NCBI RefSeq assembly: GCF_964273065.1
Contig: NZ_OZ186815.1
Location: 4,030,001-4,094,000 of the forward strand
Source of the DNA: Nocardiopsis dassonvillei_B
GTDB lineage: Bacteria; Actinomycetota; Actinomycetes; Streptosporangiales; Streptosporangiaceae
Reading direction: 5' to 3'
DNA: 64,000 nt
Shown: piece after piece, positions 17,421 to 25,300 of the stretch
Layout: every line of letters starts with the position of its first letter
Position numbering within the stretch: the stretch's first letter is position 1
Made by a program: the position numbers and the translations under genes
The notes under the pieces: generated by a model
What the model saw: the letters and a program-made list of their open reading frames with translations, nothing else
Database searches by the model: none
Told to the model about the DNA's origin: nothing

Positions 17421-18251
17421 TCAGAGGAGGAGTGGGACCAGGGCGGCCGCCAGGAGGACCGCCGCCAGTAGGGCGGTGGCGGCGGCGCCCCGGCGGTCGG
17501 CGGGCAGCCGGCCGAAGAGCCGGGACAGGCGCCCGAGCAGGGCCAGCGGCGGTGCGGCGAGCCACACGTCGCGTTCGACCCGGGAACCGGCGGCCTCCAC
17601 GATGCCGGGCAGGTGTCCGACGGCGCGCAGGAGCGAGCCCGCCATGCCCCTGCTGTGGCCGCGCTCCGGGGCCGCTCCCCGTACGACCGCCGCGAGGGCG
17701 CCGCGCAGCCCGCGTTCGTCGTTGGCCCAGTGGGCCCGGTAGAGGATCGTGCCCTCCGGACCGATGAGGTAGGCGGAGTTCGGTTTGGGGCTGAAGGCGC
17801 GGTGCGCCGCTCCGTTGATGCCGTCGACCGCGACCTCGAATGGCAGGTCGTGGTGGCGGCGCAGCTCCCGGGCGTGCTCCCACTTGCGCTCGAAGGTCCG
17901 GGGCTGGGGGAGGAGCTGGCCCGGGTGCGCCTCCCTGGTGTTGACCAGGACGAACCGGACCGCCTCGCCGAACTCGGCGTGCAGGCCGCGCAGGACGGGC
18001 CCGGCGCTCTCGGTGACGGGGCAGGTGCGCGAGCCGAAGACCAGCAGGACGGGGCGCGGTCCCAGGTCGGCGGAGGCGAAGCGGGGGCCGTCGAGGGTCG
18101 GCAGGTCGAAGTCGGGGACGCGGTCGCCCGGTCCGGGGGCGTCGGAGGCGAAGTACATGTCGCCGACGAGCAGCCCGGTCCGGAAGCGCTCGAAGCGGTA
18201 GGCGTCCCCCGCTCCGGTGGCGGTCGGGTCGGGCGTGGGCGGTCGGGTCAT
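17421..18251 (-). CDS. deiodinase-like thioredoxin-fold protein with C-terminal membrane anchor
   Basis: 276 residues. A thioredoxin-fold domain (about 40-190) contains FGSRTCPVT, in the place of the redox-active CxxC or Sec site (one Cys followed by Pro-Val-Thr). It is followed by an EAHP segment (NTREAHPGQ), the combination typical of bacterial proteins annotated as iodothyronine-deiodinase/redoxin-like. The last 25 residues form a hydrophobic anchor, so the domain is probably membrane-tethered. The single Cys suggests peroxiredoxin-like thiol chemistry rather than disulfide exchange; the substrate is unknown. A perfect palindrome 52 bases upstream matches the operators of the adjacent tetR. 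Confidence 0.75.
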   Translation of the reverse strand: MTRPPTPDPTATGAGDAYRFERFRTGLLVGDMYFASDAPGPGDRVPDFDLPTLDGPRFASADLGPRPVLLVFGSRTCPVTESAGPVLRGLHAEFGEAVRFVLVNTREAHPGQLLPQPRTFERKWEHARELRRHHDLPFEVAVDGINGAAHRAFSPKPNSAYLIGPEGTILYRAHWANDERGLRGALAAVVRGAAPERGHSRGMAGSLLRAVGHLPGIVEAAGSRVERDVWLAAPPLALLGRLSRLFGRLPADRRGAAATALLAAVLLAAALVPLLL

Positions 18252-18302
18252 CGTGACTCCTCGGTGGGCGGTGTCGGCCGCCGGGGGACGGACGGCACCT
18301 GG

Positions 18303-18318
18303 TTGACCGGCCGGTCAA
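18303..18318. promoter_or_regulatory. palindromic TetR operator before the redoxin gene
   Basis: TTGACCGGCCGGTCAA is a perfect 16-base palindrome. It lies between the end of tetR and the start of the redoxin gene. It has the same half-sites (TTGACCG/CGGTCAA) as the two sites upstream of tetR, so the regulator probably controls both genes. Confidence 0.75.
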
Positions 18319-18367
18319 ATGACCGGGCAGGCGGAACCGGCCCGTGTCCGGGCCGGAGTGGTGCGGG

Positions 18368-18961
18368 TCAGCGGGGAGCGGGAAGGAGGGCGCGGACGCC
18401 GTCGCGTGCGTGCTCCACCAGTTCGGGGCGGTCGTAGGCCTTTGCGAGCAGGGCCGTCCCCTGGAGGTAGGCCAGGATGCGCAGGGCGGTCTCCCGGGGG
18501 TCCGCCGAGCGGGCGACCTCGCCGCGCGCCTGGGCCTCGCGGACGGCGTCGGAGAAGTAGGCGGCCCAGGCGTCCAGGATCCGCGTCGCGTGGGCGCGGG
18601 GTTCGTCGCCCCGTGCGGCGAGTTCGGTGGACAGGCTTCCGATGGGGCACTCGGGGGTGCTCCCCATCCGCTCCCGCATGAGGGCGATCATGCCGGCGAA
18701 GCCGCGCACGAACCGGTCGATCCGCTCCAGCGGGGGTGCTTCGGCGCCGAAGGCCTCGTCGAGCAGAACCGTCATCATCGACCAGTTGGCGTCGAGCACG
18801 GCCAGGCCGAGGCGTTCCTTGGAGGGGAAGAAGTGGTAGAGGCTGCCCCGGTGGACACCGGCCTCCTTGCAGATGTCCTCCACACTGACCTCGGCGAAGG
18901 AGGAGCCGTGGATGAGGTCGCGTGCCACACGCACCAGACGTTCCTTCGTGTCCCCGGCCAT
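18368..18961 (-). CDS. TetR family transcriptional regulator
   Basis: 197 residues. The N-terminal TetR HTH (about 8-55) is clear: FAEVSVEDICKEAGV, HRGSLYHFFPSKERL. The C-terminal ligand domain contains CPIGSLSTEL and a helical remainder, as in TetR proteins with a TetR_C_11/LmrA-like C-terminus. GAGGGG lies before the ATG. Two 16-base palindromes immediately upstream (18976-18991 and 19006-19021) suggest tight autorepression, and a third lies before the downstream redoxin gene. The ligand is unknown; a redox or xenobiotic signal is plausible from the neighbour. Confidence 0.9.
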   Translation of the reverse strand: MAGDTKERLVRVARDLIHGSSFAEVSVEDICKEAGVHRGSLYHFFPSKERLGLAVLDANWSMMTVLLDEAFGAEAPPLERIDRFVRGFAGMIALMRERMGSTPECPIGSLSTELAARGDEPRAHATRILDAWAAYFSDAVREAQARGEVARSADPRETALRILAYLQGTALLAKAYDRPELVEHARDGVRALLPAPR

Positions 18962-18975
18962 GGCGTCCCCTCGGT

Positions 18976-19021
18976 TTGACTGATCGGTCAAGAACCTACG
19001 TGCTCTTGACCGATCGGTCAA
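18976..19021. promoter_or_regulatory. paired TetR operators upstream of tetR
   Basis: TTGACTGATCGGTCAA (18976-18991, one mismatch in the palindrome) and TTGACCGATCGGTCAA (19006-19021, perfect) are centred 30 bases apart, about three helical turns. That spacing would let two regulator dimers bind the same DNA face. Confidence 0.8.
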
Positions 19022-19044
19022 CGGTGGGCGGGGCGGGATTCCGG

Positions 19045-19075
19045 CGAGGGCTCCGGCGGTCCGCCGGAGCCCTCG
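19045..19075. terminator. strong hairpin downstream of the anti-sigma-type ATPase gene
   Basis: A perfect 15-bp inverted repeat (19045-19059 and 19061-19075) lies 17 bases beyond the minus-strand stop codon at 19093 and before the tetR promoter. It isolates the two units. Confidence 0.65.
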
Positions 19076-19092
19076 GTGGGAAGGCAGGGGCC

Positions 19093-19527
19093 TCACTCCG
19101 TGGGGGTGAAGGTGGCCCAGGTGTGGGTGCCCAGGTCCCCGAGCGGACAGACGGGCGAGTATCCCCAGGCTGTGGACAACTCCTGGACCATGAGCAGGCC
19201 GCGCTGGCCCTCGGCGCTCTCCCACTCGGCGGGAGTGCGGGCCTTCGGGATGGCGGGGATGCCGCCGGACAGGCCGTCGTCGGTGAATCCGAGGGTCAGC
19301 GTGTGGTCGCCGGTCAGCCACAGCGTCCGCACCACCCCACCGCCGACCTGTCCCGAGGCGGTGTACTTGACGCAGTTGGCGAACAGTTCGCTGCCGCACA
19401 GGACCAACGTGTCGGCGAGGTCGGGGTCGAACCCGGCCAGGTCTGCGGCCAGGTCGCGGCGCACGGTGGACAGGTGCGACAGGTCGCCGGGGTAGAGGCG
19501 GTGGTGCCACAGGCGGGTCGGGTTCAT
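19093..19527 (-). CDS. anti-sigma-type HATPase (RsbW/SpoIIAB-like) ATP-binding protein
   Basis: 144 residues. GHKL ATPase motifs are visible: N-box SELFANCVKY (E47, N51), G1-type FTDDGLSGG (D84, G85), and GQRGLLMVQ near residues 107-115, followed by a short C-terminal strand. Such stand-alone ATPases of actinomycetes resemble anti-sigma kinases, but many lack a known partner. Its start overlaps the stop of the preceding gene by ATGA, so the two proteins are coupled. No cognate sigma factor or antagonist lies next to it; the STAS protein at 35861 is the only antagonist-like gene in the window. Confidence 0.82.
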   Translation of the reverse strand: MNPTRLWHHRLYPGDLSHLSTVRRDLAADLAGFDPDLADTLVLCGSELFANCVKYTASGQVGGGVVRTLWLTGDHTLTLGFTDDGLSGGIPAIPKARTPAEWESAEGQRGLLMVQELSTAWGYSPVCPLGDLGTHTWATFTPTE

Positions 19528-20057
19528 GCTCCCACCCCCGCGCGGGTCTTGCGGTGTTGTTGGTCCTGCCAGCGGCGCACCGCGTCGGCCAGGTCCTCGA
19601 AGGTGACCGGCGGCGGGGTGGGGGCGAGCAGGTCGCCCTCGCCGGGGCGGGGCTCAGGGATGCGCGGTGCGGCCCACTGTTGGAGGCGGGCGGTGGCGTG
19701 GGCCTGGAGGCGTGCCTGCTCGCGGGCGGCGCACGGGTCGGGGAGGGTCTTGTGCGGCTCGGCAAGGCGCGGGCTCTCGGGGGCGCGGGGTGCGGTCTGG
19801 TCCTGGATGCGGGCCTGCTCGTGGGCGGTGTAGTAGGGGCGCACGAGCGGAAGGTCGTCGGCTGCAAAGGTCTCGCGCGGGGCGGACAGCCGGGGCGCGG
19901 CGGGCGGGCTGGGCCGGGTGGCGGGGCCGGGAGTTTGGGCGTAGCGGCGCACCCGTGCCGAACGACGGCGGCGGTGGTGTCGGCCGCAGGGAGAGGAGAA
20001 CAGCGCTCGCAGGAGCCCGAGGGCAGCCCGGAAGAGCGCGGCACTAAACTGGCTCAC
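19524..20057 (-). CDS. hypothetical protein coupled to the HATPase
   Basis: About 177 residues, not recognised. It has a short hydrophobic/aromatic N-terminus (about 4-18), then Arg-, Pro- and Ala-rich sequence with no clear fold, and a more ordered end (TFEDLADAVRRWQDQ). GTG 20057 is chosen because AAGGAT lies about ten bases upstream; the frame is open further without coding character. It overlaps the ATPase start by four bases. Similar coupled hypothetical + HATPase pairs occur in multicopy regulatory loci of this group. A partner role is inference only. Confidence 0.5.
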   Translation of the reverse strand: MSQFSAALFRAALGLLRALFSSPCGRHHRRRRSARVRRYAQTPGPATRPSPPAAPRLSAPRETFAADDLPLVRPYYTAHEQARIQDQTAPRAPESPRLAEPHKTLPDPCAAREQARLQAHATARLQQWAAPRIPEPRPGEGDLLAPTPPPVTFEDLADAVRRWQDQQHRKTRAGVGA

Positions 20058-20480
20058 GCTGGCAATCCTTGTGTTCAAAGGGGTGAATTGCTGGCCACGA
20101 CCCCGGGCGCTGACAGAGCGTCGCGGGGTCACGCTTTTTTCGGTTGTGGGGCCAGAATAAGGCACGGCGGGGGCTGTGCGCACATTTTTCGGACGGATCA
20201 CCGAAGAAGATCCGAGGCCACGTGTCGTCCCAGGTCAGGATGGATTTCAGGCTTGGGTGGGAGTGGCTTTTCTGGGTGCTGGAGTCATAAGTCTGATTTG
20301 TTGGTTTTGGCGTAGTAAGCAGAGTTCTGTGGTTGTGAATGGTTCCCTTCGGGATGCCCGGCCGGTCCCACGCCCCGGCCACGGCGTCCGGACCTCGTGG
20401 TCCGGCTGGAGGGGCGGGCGCCCGTGGCGTGGAGGGAGGGCTGTGGAAACGGGGTGTGCACAGGTGAGAGCGTGGTGCAC
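20058..20480. other. 423-bp divergent region upstream of the phosphotransferase gene
   Basis: No coding ORF. The part from about 20130 to 20345 is unusually AT-rich for this window and likely holds promoters for both divergent units. A GTGAG-containing weak ribosome site precedes the plus-strand start at 20481. Confidence 0.4.
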
Positions 20481-21377
20481 ATGAGCATGATCGACGATGT
20501 CATCGCCCTGGCCGCCGCCCACGGGCTGGACCTGCGCCCGGAGAGCGCGGACGTGAACGAGGCGGGCCTGGACTACCGGGTCGTGATGGCCGAGGACACC
20601 GGTGGGAAGCGGTGGGTGCTACGTGTGCCGCGCCGCGCGGACGTCTCGGCGGGTATGGCCGCGGAGGCCCGCATCCTGGACCTGGTGTCCCCGGTCCTGG
20701 CGGCCGAGGGCGTCGCCGTGCCGGACTGGAAGGTGCGCGAGCCCGAGCTGATCGCCTACCCGGCGCTGCCCGGTTCCCCCGGTCTGACCCTGCCCGGCGG
20801 AGAGCCCCTGTGGCACATGGACCCGGCCGACCCCGGCTACGCCGAGCGGCTGGGCCGCCTCCTGGCGCGCCTGCACGCCATCACCCCCGAGCAGGCCGGG
20901 GCCGCCGGGGTGGAGGTGCGCACGCCGGCGCAGGTGCGCCGGGCATGGGCCGAGGACGTGGCGCGGGTGCGCGAGGAGTTCACCGTCGCGCCCGCTCTGG
21001 CCGAGTCCTGGCAGGCCTGGTTGGAGGAGGACTCCTGCTGGCCCGAGACCACGGTGATGACGCACGGCGAGATCTACCCCGCCCATGTCCTGTTCGACGA
21101 GGGGGGAGCGATCACCGGGGTCCTGGACTGGACCACGGCCCGTGTGGACGACCCGGCCCGGGACCTGTCCGCCCAGTACGGTGCCGCGGGGGAGGAGATG
21201 TTGCAGGCCGCCCTGGCCGCGTACGAGGAGGCGGGCGGACGGGTCCACCCCGGCCTGGCCGCGCAGGCGAAACACCTGTGGGAGGCCTCCCCGATCGCGT
21301 ACGCCCTGTACGCGCTGACCACGGGCGCCGACGCCGACCTGGCCGCGGCCGCCGCCATGCTCGATCCCGAAGCCTGA
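20481..21377 (+). CDS. macrolide 2'-phosphotransferase-like aminoglycoside-kinase-fold protein
   Basis: 298 residues, the length of Mph enzymes. The start IDDVIALAAAHGLDL...NEAGLDYRV, the nucleotide-binding RWVLRVPRR segment (K43 or R44 region), and THGEIYPAHVLFD with VLDWTTARVDDP correspond to the Mph catalytic loop and metal-binding DW (D216). The catalytic-loop position that is usually Asp (HGD) is Glu here (E197). In the family, GTP/ATP-dependent phosphorylation of the macrolide desosamine 2'-OH inactivates the drug; whether this protein does so is inference. ATG 20481 matches the family N-terminus better than the open frame upstream. It stands alone between divergent and convergent neighbours. 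Confidence 0.75.
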   Translation: MSMIDDVIALAAAHGLDLRPESADVNEAGLDYRVVMAEDTGGKRWVLRVPRRADVSAGMAAEARILDLVSPVLAAEGVAVPDWKVREPELIAYPALPGSPGLTLPGGEPLWHMDPADPGYAERLGRLLARLHAITPEQAGAAGVEVRTPAQVRRAWAEDVARVREEFTVAPALAESWQAWLEEDSCWPETTVMTHGEIYPAHVLFDEGGAITGVLDWTTARVDDPARDLSAQYGAAGEEMLQAALAAYEEAGGRVHPGLAAQAKHLWEASPIAYALYALTTGADADLAAAAAMLDPEA

Positions 21378-21466
21378 CGCCTTTCCCGGCTCACGGTGGG
21401 GGGAGCGCGAAGCGGGCCGTCCCGGTCTGTTTCCCCGGATACCCCCGGGGGTCGATCACCTGACGA

Positions 21467-21495
21467 AGGCCCCGGGCTGTCGCAGTCCGGGGCCT
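21467..21495. terminator. hairpin between convergent phosphotransferase and DUF397 genes
   Basis: A 9-bp perfect stem (21467-21475 with 21487-21495) with an 11-base loop sits 14 bases from the DUF397 stop codon. Likely bidirectional terminator. Confidence 0.55.
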
Positions 21496-21508
21496 CGCGT
21501 GGCTGTGG

Positions 21509-21673
21509 TCACTTCTCGGCGGTCAGCGCCGCGATCCATTCGGACGAGGTGAAGGTCAGGTGCCCCGCCTCGCGGTTCTGGGTGTCGCGGACATCTGCGC
21601 CGCAAGCGTGCTCCCGGGTCTCCACGCAGTTCGATCCTGTGGAGCTGTAGCTGCTCTTGTGCCAGTCGTTCAT
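21509..21673 (-). CDS. DUF397 domain protein
   Basis: 54 residues. It has the hallmark DUF397 pattern: WHKSSYSS at the start, NCVE, a VRDTQNR segment, LTFTSSEW and a short helix to the end. DUF397 proteins are the small partners of XRE regulators in actinomycete pairs and are often thought to antagonise or tune the XRE protein. The ATG overlaps the stop of the XRE gene by four bases (ATGA), so the two are translated together. Confidence 0.88.
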   Translation of the reverse strand: MNDWHKSSYSSTGSNCVETREHACGADVRDTQNREAGHLTFTSSEWIAALTAEK

Positions 21674-22431
21674 GCGAGGTCCTTCAGTTCTGCGAGCGAG
21701 TGCCGGGAGGGGAGGGCCACCGCCAATGCCCCCGTGATATGTGCCTGCAGCCGCTCGTGCGAAGCGGCGTCGTGGATGACGTTACCGTCTGCGTGGTCGC
21801 TGCTGATAGCCGGTTCCCCGGAGTGCAGCCGAAAGGCCAGAAGCGTGGAGGCAGGGTCCAGCAGGATCGACCCTGTCGGCACCAGGTGAACCGCCACCCG
21901 CTCGGTGGCGACCAGGGCCAGCAGGTGTCGGGCCTGCTCCTTCCGTATTTCTTCATCGAAGCTGGTCAGGGCGGACACAGGAAACACCGCAGTGATACGG
22001 AGCAGGGGGAGTTTGCTCAGGCGTTCCGTTCGCAGCCTGGTGAGTCGTGCGACCTCCTCGTCCGATGCCAGCGGCCATCCGGACCGGAAAACCCGGGTGG
22101 CGTACGGGGCGCACTGGAGGTATCCGGGCACGAGCACGGGGGACACGATGTGCAGAGTGCGCGCGGCCTCCTCGATGGCGGACAGCGTTCGTGCCCACTC
22201 CGGAACCGCTACACCACTGGCTGCCACCCGCCACGACGCCAACAGCTTTCCATCGGCGTCCAAGACGGCATCAAGCGTTTCCGCCATGGGCAACTTTGGT
22301 AGAGAATGACCGTTTTTCCAGCGGGAAACCGAAGCCACGGACGAGGCCGTGCGCGCGGCGAGCTGTTTCTGGGAGAGGCCACGCAGTTCCAGGAACCGGG
22401 CGAGCGATTCAGGGAAAGGGGGTTCCGTCAT
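21670..22431 (-). CDS. XRE family regulator with DUF5753 domain
   Basis: 253 residues. An N-terminal lambda-repressor-like HTH (about 8-62; LSQKQLAARTASSVASVSRWKNG) is followed by a DUF5753 domain (about 80-245) recognisable from VPGYLQCAPYATRV, RLRTERL, a central strand and FLLPTG-type segments. With the downstream DUF397 gene it makes the classic actinomycete regulatory pair found in many copies per genome and linked to development or antibiotic regulation. The target is unknown. Confidence 0.88.
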   Translation of the reverse strand: MTEPPFPESLARFLELRGLSQKQLAARTASSVASVSRWKNGHSLPKLPMAETLDAVLDADGKLLASWRVAASGVAVPEWARTLSAIEEAARTLHIVSPVLVPGYLQCAPYATRVFRSGWPLASDEEVARLTRLRTERLSKLPLLRITAVFPVSALTSFDEEIRKEQARHLLALVATERVAVHLVPTGSILLDPASTLLAFRLHSGEPAISSDHADGNVIHDAASHERLQAHITGALAVALPSRHSLAELKDLA

Positions 22432-22529
22432 GTGAACCAGATTACGTTCGGGTTCCGCATGGCATCAGGATTTCTCTGAAAAACCTCAGTTGATGGCGGT
22501 ACCGGCGAACCAGAAGCCACCTTGGTGCC

Positions 22530-22820
22530 ATGGAACCTGTAGCACGGCGGAAATCGATTCCCCGAGGGCACGAGACCGAGGCGGCGGTGCTGGCGCTGCA
22601 TTCCGCGCTTCGGCGTCGAGGGGTGGCGGCGATGGACGGCGACCTCCCCGGTTCGGTGCGGGCGGAGCACGCGGGGCGAGGGCTCACCGTCCGGCTCGCG
22701 GACGGGCACTGGTGGCGCACGATTCCCGGCGAGCCGCACTCCACCGTCCCGGTCGCGCCCCGGGGCTCCGAGGACCTGCTCGCCCGTCATCTCGTCACCG
22801 AACTCCTGGGGCGCCTGTGA
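22530..22820 (+). CDS. small hypothetical protein
   Basis: 96 residues, not recognised. Basic N-terminus, then a helix (TEAAVLALHSALRRRG) and a probable beta region (GLTVRLADGHWWRTIPG). No membrane segment. Its stop codon overlaps the GTG of the following gene (GTGA), so the two form a coupled pair transcribed divergently from the XRE gene. Small two-gene partners like this often flank XRE/DUF397 loci, but no function can be given. Confidence 0.55.
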   Translation: MEPVARRKSIPRGHETEAAVLALHSALRRRGVAAMDGDLPGSVRAEHAGRGLTVRLADGHWWRTIPGEPHSTVPVAPRGSEDLLARHLVTELLGRL

Positions 22821-23206
22821 GCGCCGACGAACCGCTCACCTGGGCCGAGTTCCGTCGCCTCACCCGGCCCCGCGGCCCGCAGGTCCCGCGGCCCCGGTCG
22901 GCGGAACCGCCCCCTCTGCCCCGCCGCGAACGCAACCGAAGGCCCGACAACCCCGGGAAGGGAACCGCGATGTCCGCCCAGTACGACGAACACCCCGCCC
23001 GGTGCGGCAGGCCCGCCACCGAACCCCAGCGGGAGAGGGCCGACGCCCTCTTCGACCGCCTCTCCTCACTCCTGCGCGACGCCGCCGACCCCTGCGCCGA
23101 CCCCGCCCGGCTGGTCCGCGAGGCGGACCGGGCCTTCGACACCCTCCACCGCCACCTCAGCCGCGGCGGCGCCCTTCCCCGGCCCTGGCGCGACGCCCGC
23201 CACTGA
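22817..23206 (+). CDS. hypothetical protein coupled to the preceding gene
   Basis: 129 residues from GTG 22817; an internal ATG at 22971 would give 78 residues. The first 45 residues are Pro/Arg-rich and begin TWAEFRRLTRP. The second half is a charged helical segment (ERADALFDRLSSLLRDA...DRAFDTLHRHLS). Not recognised. The four-base overlap with the upstream stop supports the GTG start. Confidence 0.5.
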   Translation: MSADEPLTWAEFRRLTRPRGPQVPRPRSAEPPPLPRRERNRRPDNPGKGTAMSAQYDEHPARCGRPATEPQRERADALFDRLSSLLRDAADPCADPARLVREADRAFDTLHRHLSRGGALPRPWRDARH

Positions 23207-23386
23207 CACCGGACTGATTCCGAGGGGAGGCCTCGTACGGGCACGGTAACGCGCCCCCGACGATCCCACCCCAGGCCACCGGGCATGTCGGTCCCGACCA
23301 GGCTCGGCCGTCCGCACGTGTCCGGGCGAATGCCGACCGGCGCGGGGGGCGCGGGCCGACTCCCGTTCCGCCGCCGGGACCTGCTC

Positions 23387-23392
23387 TAGGGT
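23387..23392 (+). promoter_or_regulatory. possible leaderless -10 element of the AAA ATPase gene
   Basis: TAGGGT (pattern TAnnnT) ends seven bases before the ATG at 23400, the spacing seen for leaderless actinobacterial transcripts. There is no good ribosome site here. Confidence 0.45.
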
Positions 23393-23399
23393 GTGGGGC

Positions 23400-24477
23400 A
23401 TGGCGAGGTACCCGATCACCAGACTCGAGGTCGACGGCTTCGGGCCGCTCGATGAGGTCGACATTCGGCTCAGCCCGACGCTGAACATCGTCACCGGGGA
23501 GAACGCGACCGGGAAGTCCCAGTTGCTCAAGCTTCTGTACGCGGGTACCCGAACCCTGTCCGGCAGGCCGTCGCTCACCAAGGGCGCGCTCTCCTCCGAT
23601 ATCGCCGATGCCCTCATCGGCATCTTCCGTCCCGAACAGCTCGGCCGTCTCGCACGTCGGGGCCGGGGCAGGGTACGTGCGTCGGTCGCCCTGAAGTACG
23701 GGGGGATCGGCGATCCCCTGGCTTTCAACTTCGCCTCGAACGCACGGAGCGACGTGCAGACCACTTCCGTGCCGCGCAGCCCTCTCGACGACACCCCGGT
23801 CTTCCTTACCCTCGCGTGAACTCCTCTCCCTGTACCCGGGGCTGGTCTCGCTGTTCGAGACGAGGGAGGTCGAGTTCGACGAGACCTGGCGCGACACCGC
23901 TTCCCTGTTGGGCCGTCCGGCCCTCCGCGGTCCGCGCGGTACCTTCGCGAACGAACTCCTGGCCCCCCTGCTGGGGGAGATCGAGGGAACCGTCCTGGAG
24001 GAGAACGGGCGCTTCTACGTGCGCCTTCCCATCGGTAGCGCCGGGTCGGGCAAGATCGAGGCGCACCTGGTGTCCGAGGGCTTCCGGAAGCTGGCGATGA
24101 TCATCAGGCTCGTCTCCAACGGGGTGCTGCTGGAGGGGGGCTACCTGTTCTGGGACGAGCCGGAGGCGAACCTCAACCCCAAAACGCAGCGGGCCGTGGC
24201 CAGGGCCATCCTCGCTCTCGCCCGCAGCGGGCCCCAGGTCTTCGTCGCCACGCACAGTGTGTTCCTGTTGCGGGAACTCGAACTGCTCCTCCACGAGGAA
24301 CCGCCTGAGAGCTCGATCGAGCCCCGGTACATCGGCCTCTACCGGGAAGCTCAGACGGACGAGGACTCCCTTTCCCGAGCGGTGCGGGCCGAAGCCGCCA
24401 CGGATCCCGCGGACCTGAGTGCGATCGCCGCCCTGGAGGCCGAGCCGTCGCAGAGTCTGCGGTACCTGGGAGTCTGA
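23400..24477 (+). pseudogene. AAA family ATPase (OLD/SMC-like, AAA_15/21 type), split by a frameshift
   Basis: The two frames together give a complete ABC-like AAA ATPase of about 358 residues. The first frame has Walker A GENATGKS (about residues 33-40) and ends at a TGA at 23817-23819. The second frame, entered at about 23806, reads LPSRELLSLYPGL, then a signature-like SEGFRKLA, Walker B LFWDEPEANLNP with its D-loop, and the switch His in ATHS. Removing one T from CTTA near 23805-23808 restores a single frame. It is followed four bases later by a nuclease-like gene. The gene is either inactivated, mis-sequenced, or read by frameshifting. Confidence 0.8.
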
Positions 24478-24481
24478 CCCC

Positions 24482-25021
24482 ATGCCGGTGGAAGCCGAGA
24501 TCGATGGATCCCTCTTCACTTTTCCCGACGGCTGGGAATTGGAGAAGCCGGACGAGTGGCCCGAACAGCGGAGGGCGACACAGTCCCCGTTCCATTCCGA
24601 AGGCTGCGACCTCGTGGCGATGAAGGACGGAGTCCTGTGGCTGATCGAGGTGAAGGACTACACGTATCCGGGGGCCGAGGTCCCGGATGATCTCGCGGAA
24701 AAGGTCGGCCTCAAGTTCTTCCACTCACCGGCCGTCCTGCACATGGTCGCGCGCTGGGGCCAGGGGGGCCGACGGGATTTCAGCCTGGCGGCGTTGGCCT
24801 GCCCGGAGACCCGTGTCCGCCTCGCGGTGGAACTGCCGGACGGAGGGCGCAGGCTGATCGGGGTGGCGACCCCTCTCGCCGGGCTGAAGGACAAGCTCAG
24901 GCGCGTCACCAAAAGGCTGAACGTGCACCGTCCCATTGTCAGCGACTCTCACGTGATGAACGGTGTCCCGTGGGAGGTCAGGCGGAATCCCGGAAGCCGC
25001 CGAGAACATGCCGACCGGTGA
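24482..25021 (+). CDS. PD-(D/E)XK nuclease-like protein paired with the AAA ATPase
   Basis: 179 residues, no named family. The segment CDLVAM...LWLIEVKDY has the D-(12)-E-x-K spacing of the PD-(D/E)XK nuclease core (D43, E56, K58), with strand-like residues around it. The rest is helical, with a Lys/Arg-rich stretch (DKLRRVTKRLN). It starts four bases after the ATPase stop, so the two are one operon. ATPase + nuclease pairs of this shape are common in anti-phage systems (OLD-, Gabija- and PARIS-like in logic). That role is inferred from context, not shown. A strong hairpin follows. Confidence 0.68.
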   Translation: MPVEAEIDGSLFTFPDGWELEKPDEWPEQRRATQSPFHSEGCDLVAMKDGVLWLIEVKDYTYPGAEVPDDLAEKVGLKFFHSPAVLHMVARWGQGGRRDFSLAALACPETRVRLAVELPDGGRRLIGVATPLAGLKDKLRRVTKRLNVHRPIVSDSHVMNGVPWEVRRNPGSRREHADR

Positions 25022-25216
25022 GATGGCCTCCTGCCGCGGTGCTTCGGCAACAAGCCGGCACGTGACAACGGCCCCGCAGGGTCACACGCGGACCTCGCAC
25101 CCGGACCGCCGCCCCCATGCGGCTTGCACATCGGTCGTCTCCTCCGGTCGGCTGCGCGACCAGCGGAGGACGGCTTCCCCTCGGCGCGCTGATGAGGACG
25201 CAGAGTGGGGAGGCCG

Positions 25217-25270
25217 GGTGGAGCAGGCCGCCGACCCCGCGGCGGCGCGGGGTCGGCGGCCTGCTCCACC
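25217..25270. terminator. 24-bp-stem hairpin between the AAA/nuclease module and tsaC
   Basis: A perfect inverted repeat (25217-25240 with 25247-25270) around a 6-base loop GGCGGC lies between convergent genes. It is one of the most stable hairpins in the window. Confidence 0.75.
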
Positions 25271-25300
25271 CCGGTCGGCGGACCGGCCGTTGGGCTCCGG

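Noticed and set aside
18368..20044. Extended TetR ORF of 558 codons
   Set aside because: Only the last 197 codons are TetR; the extension crosses the operators and the HATPase gene.
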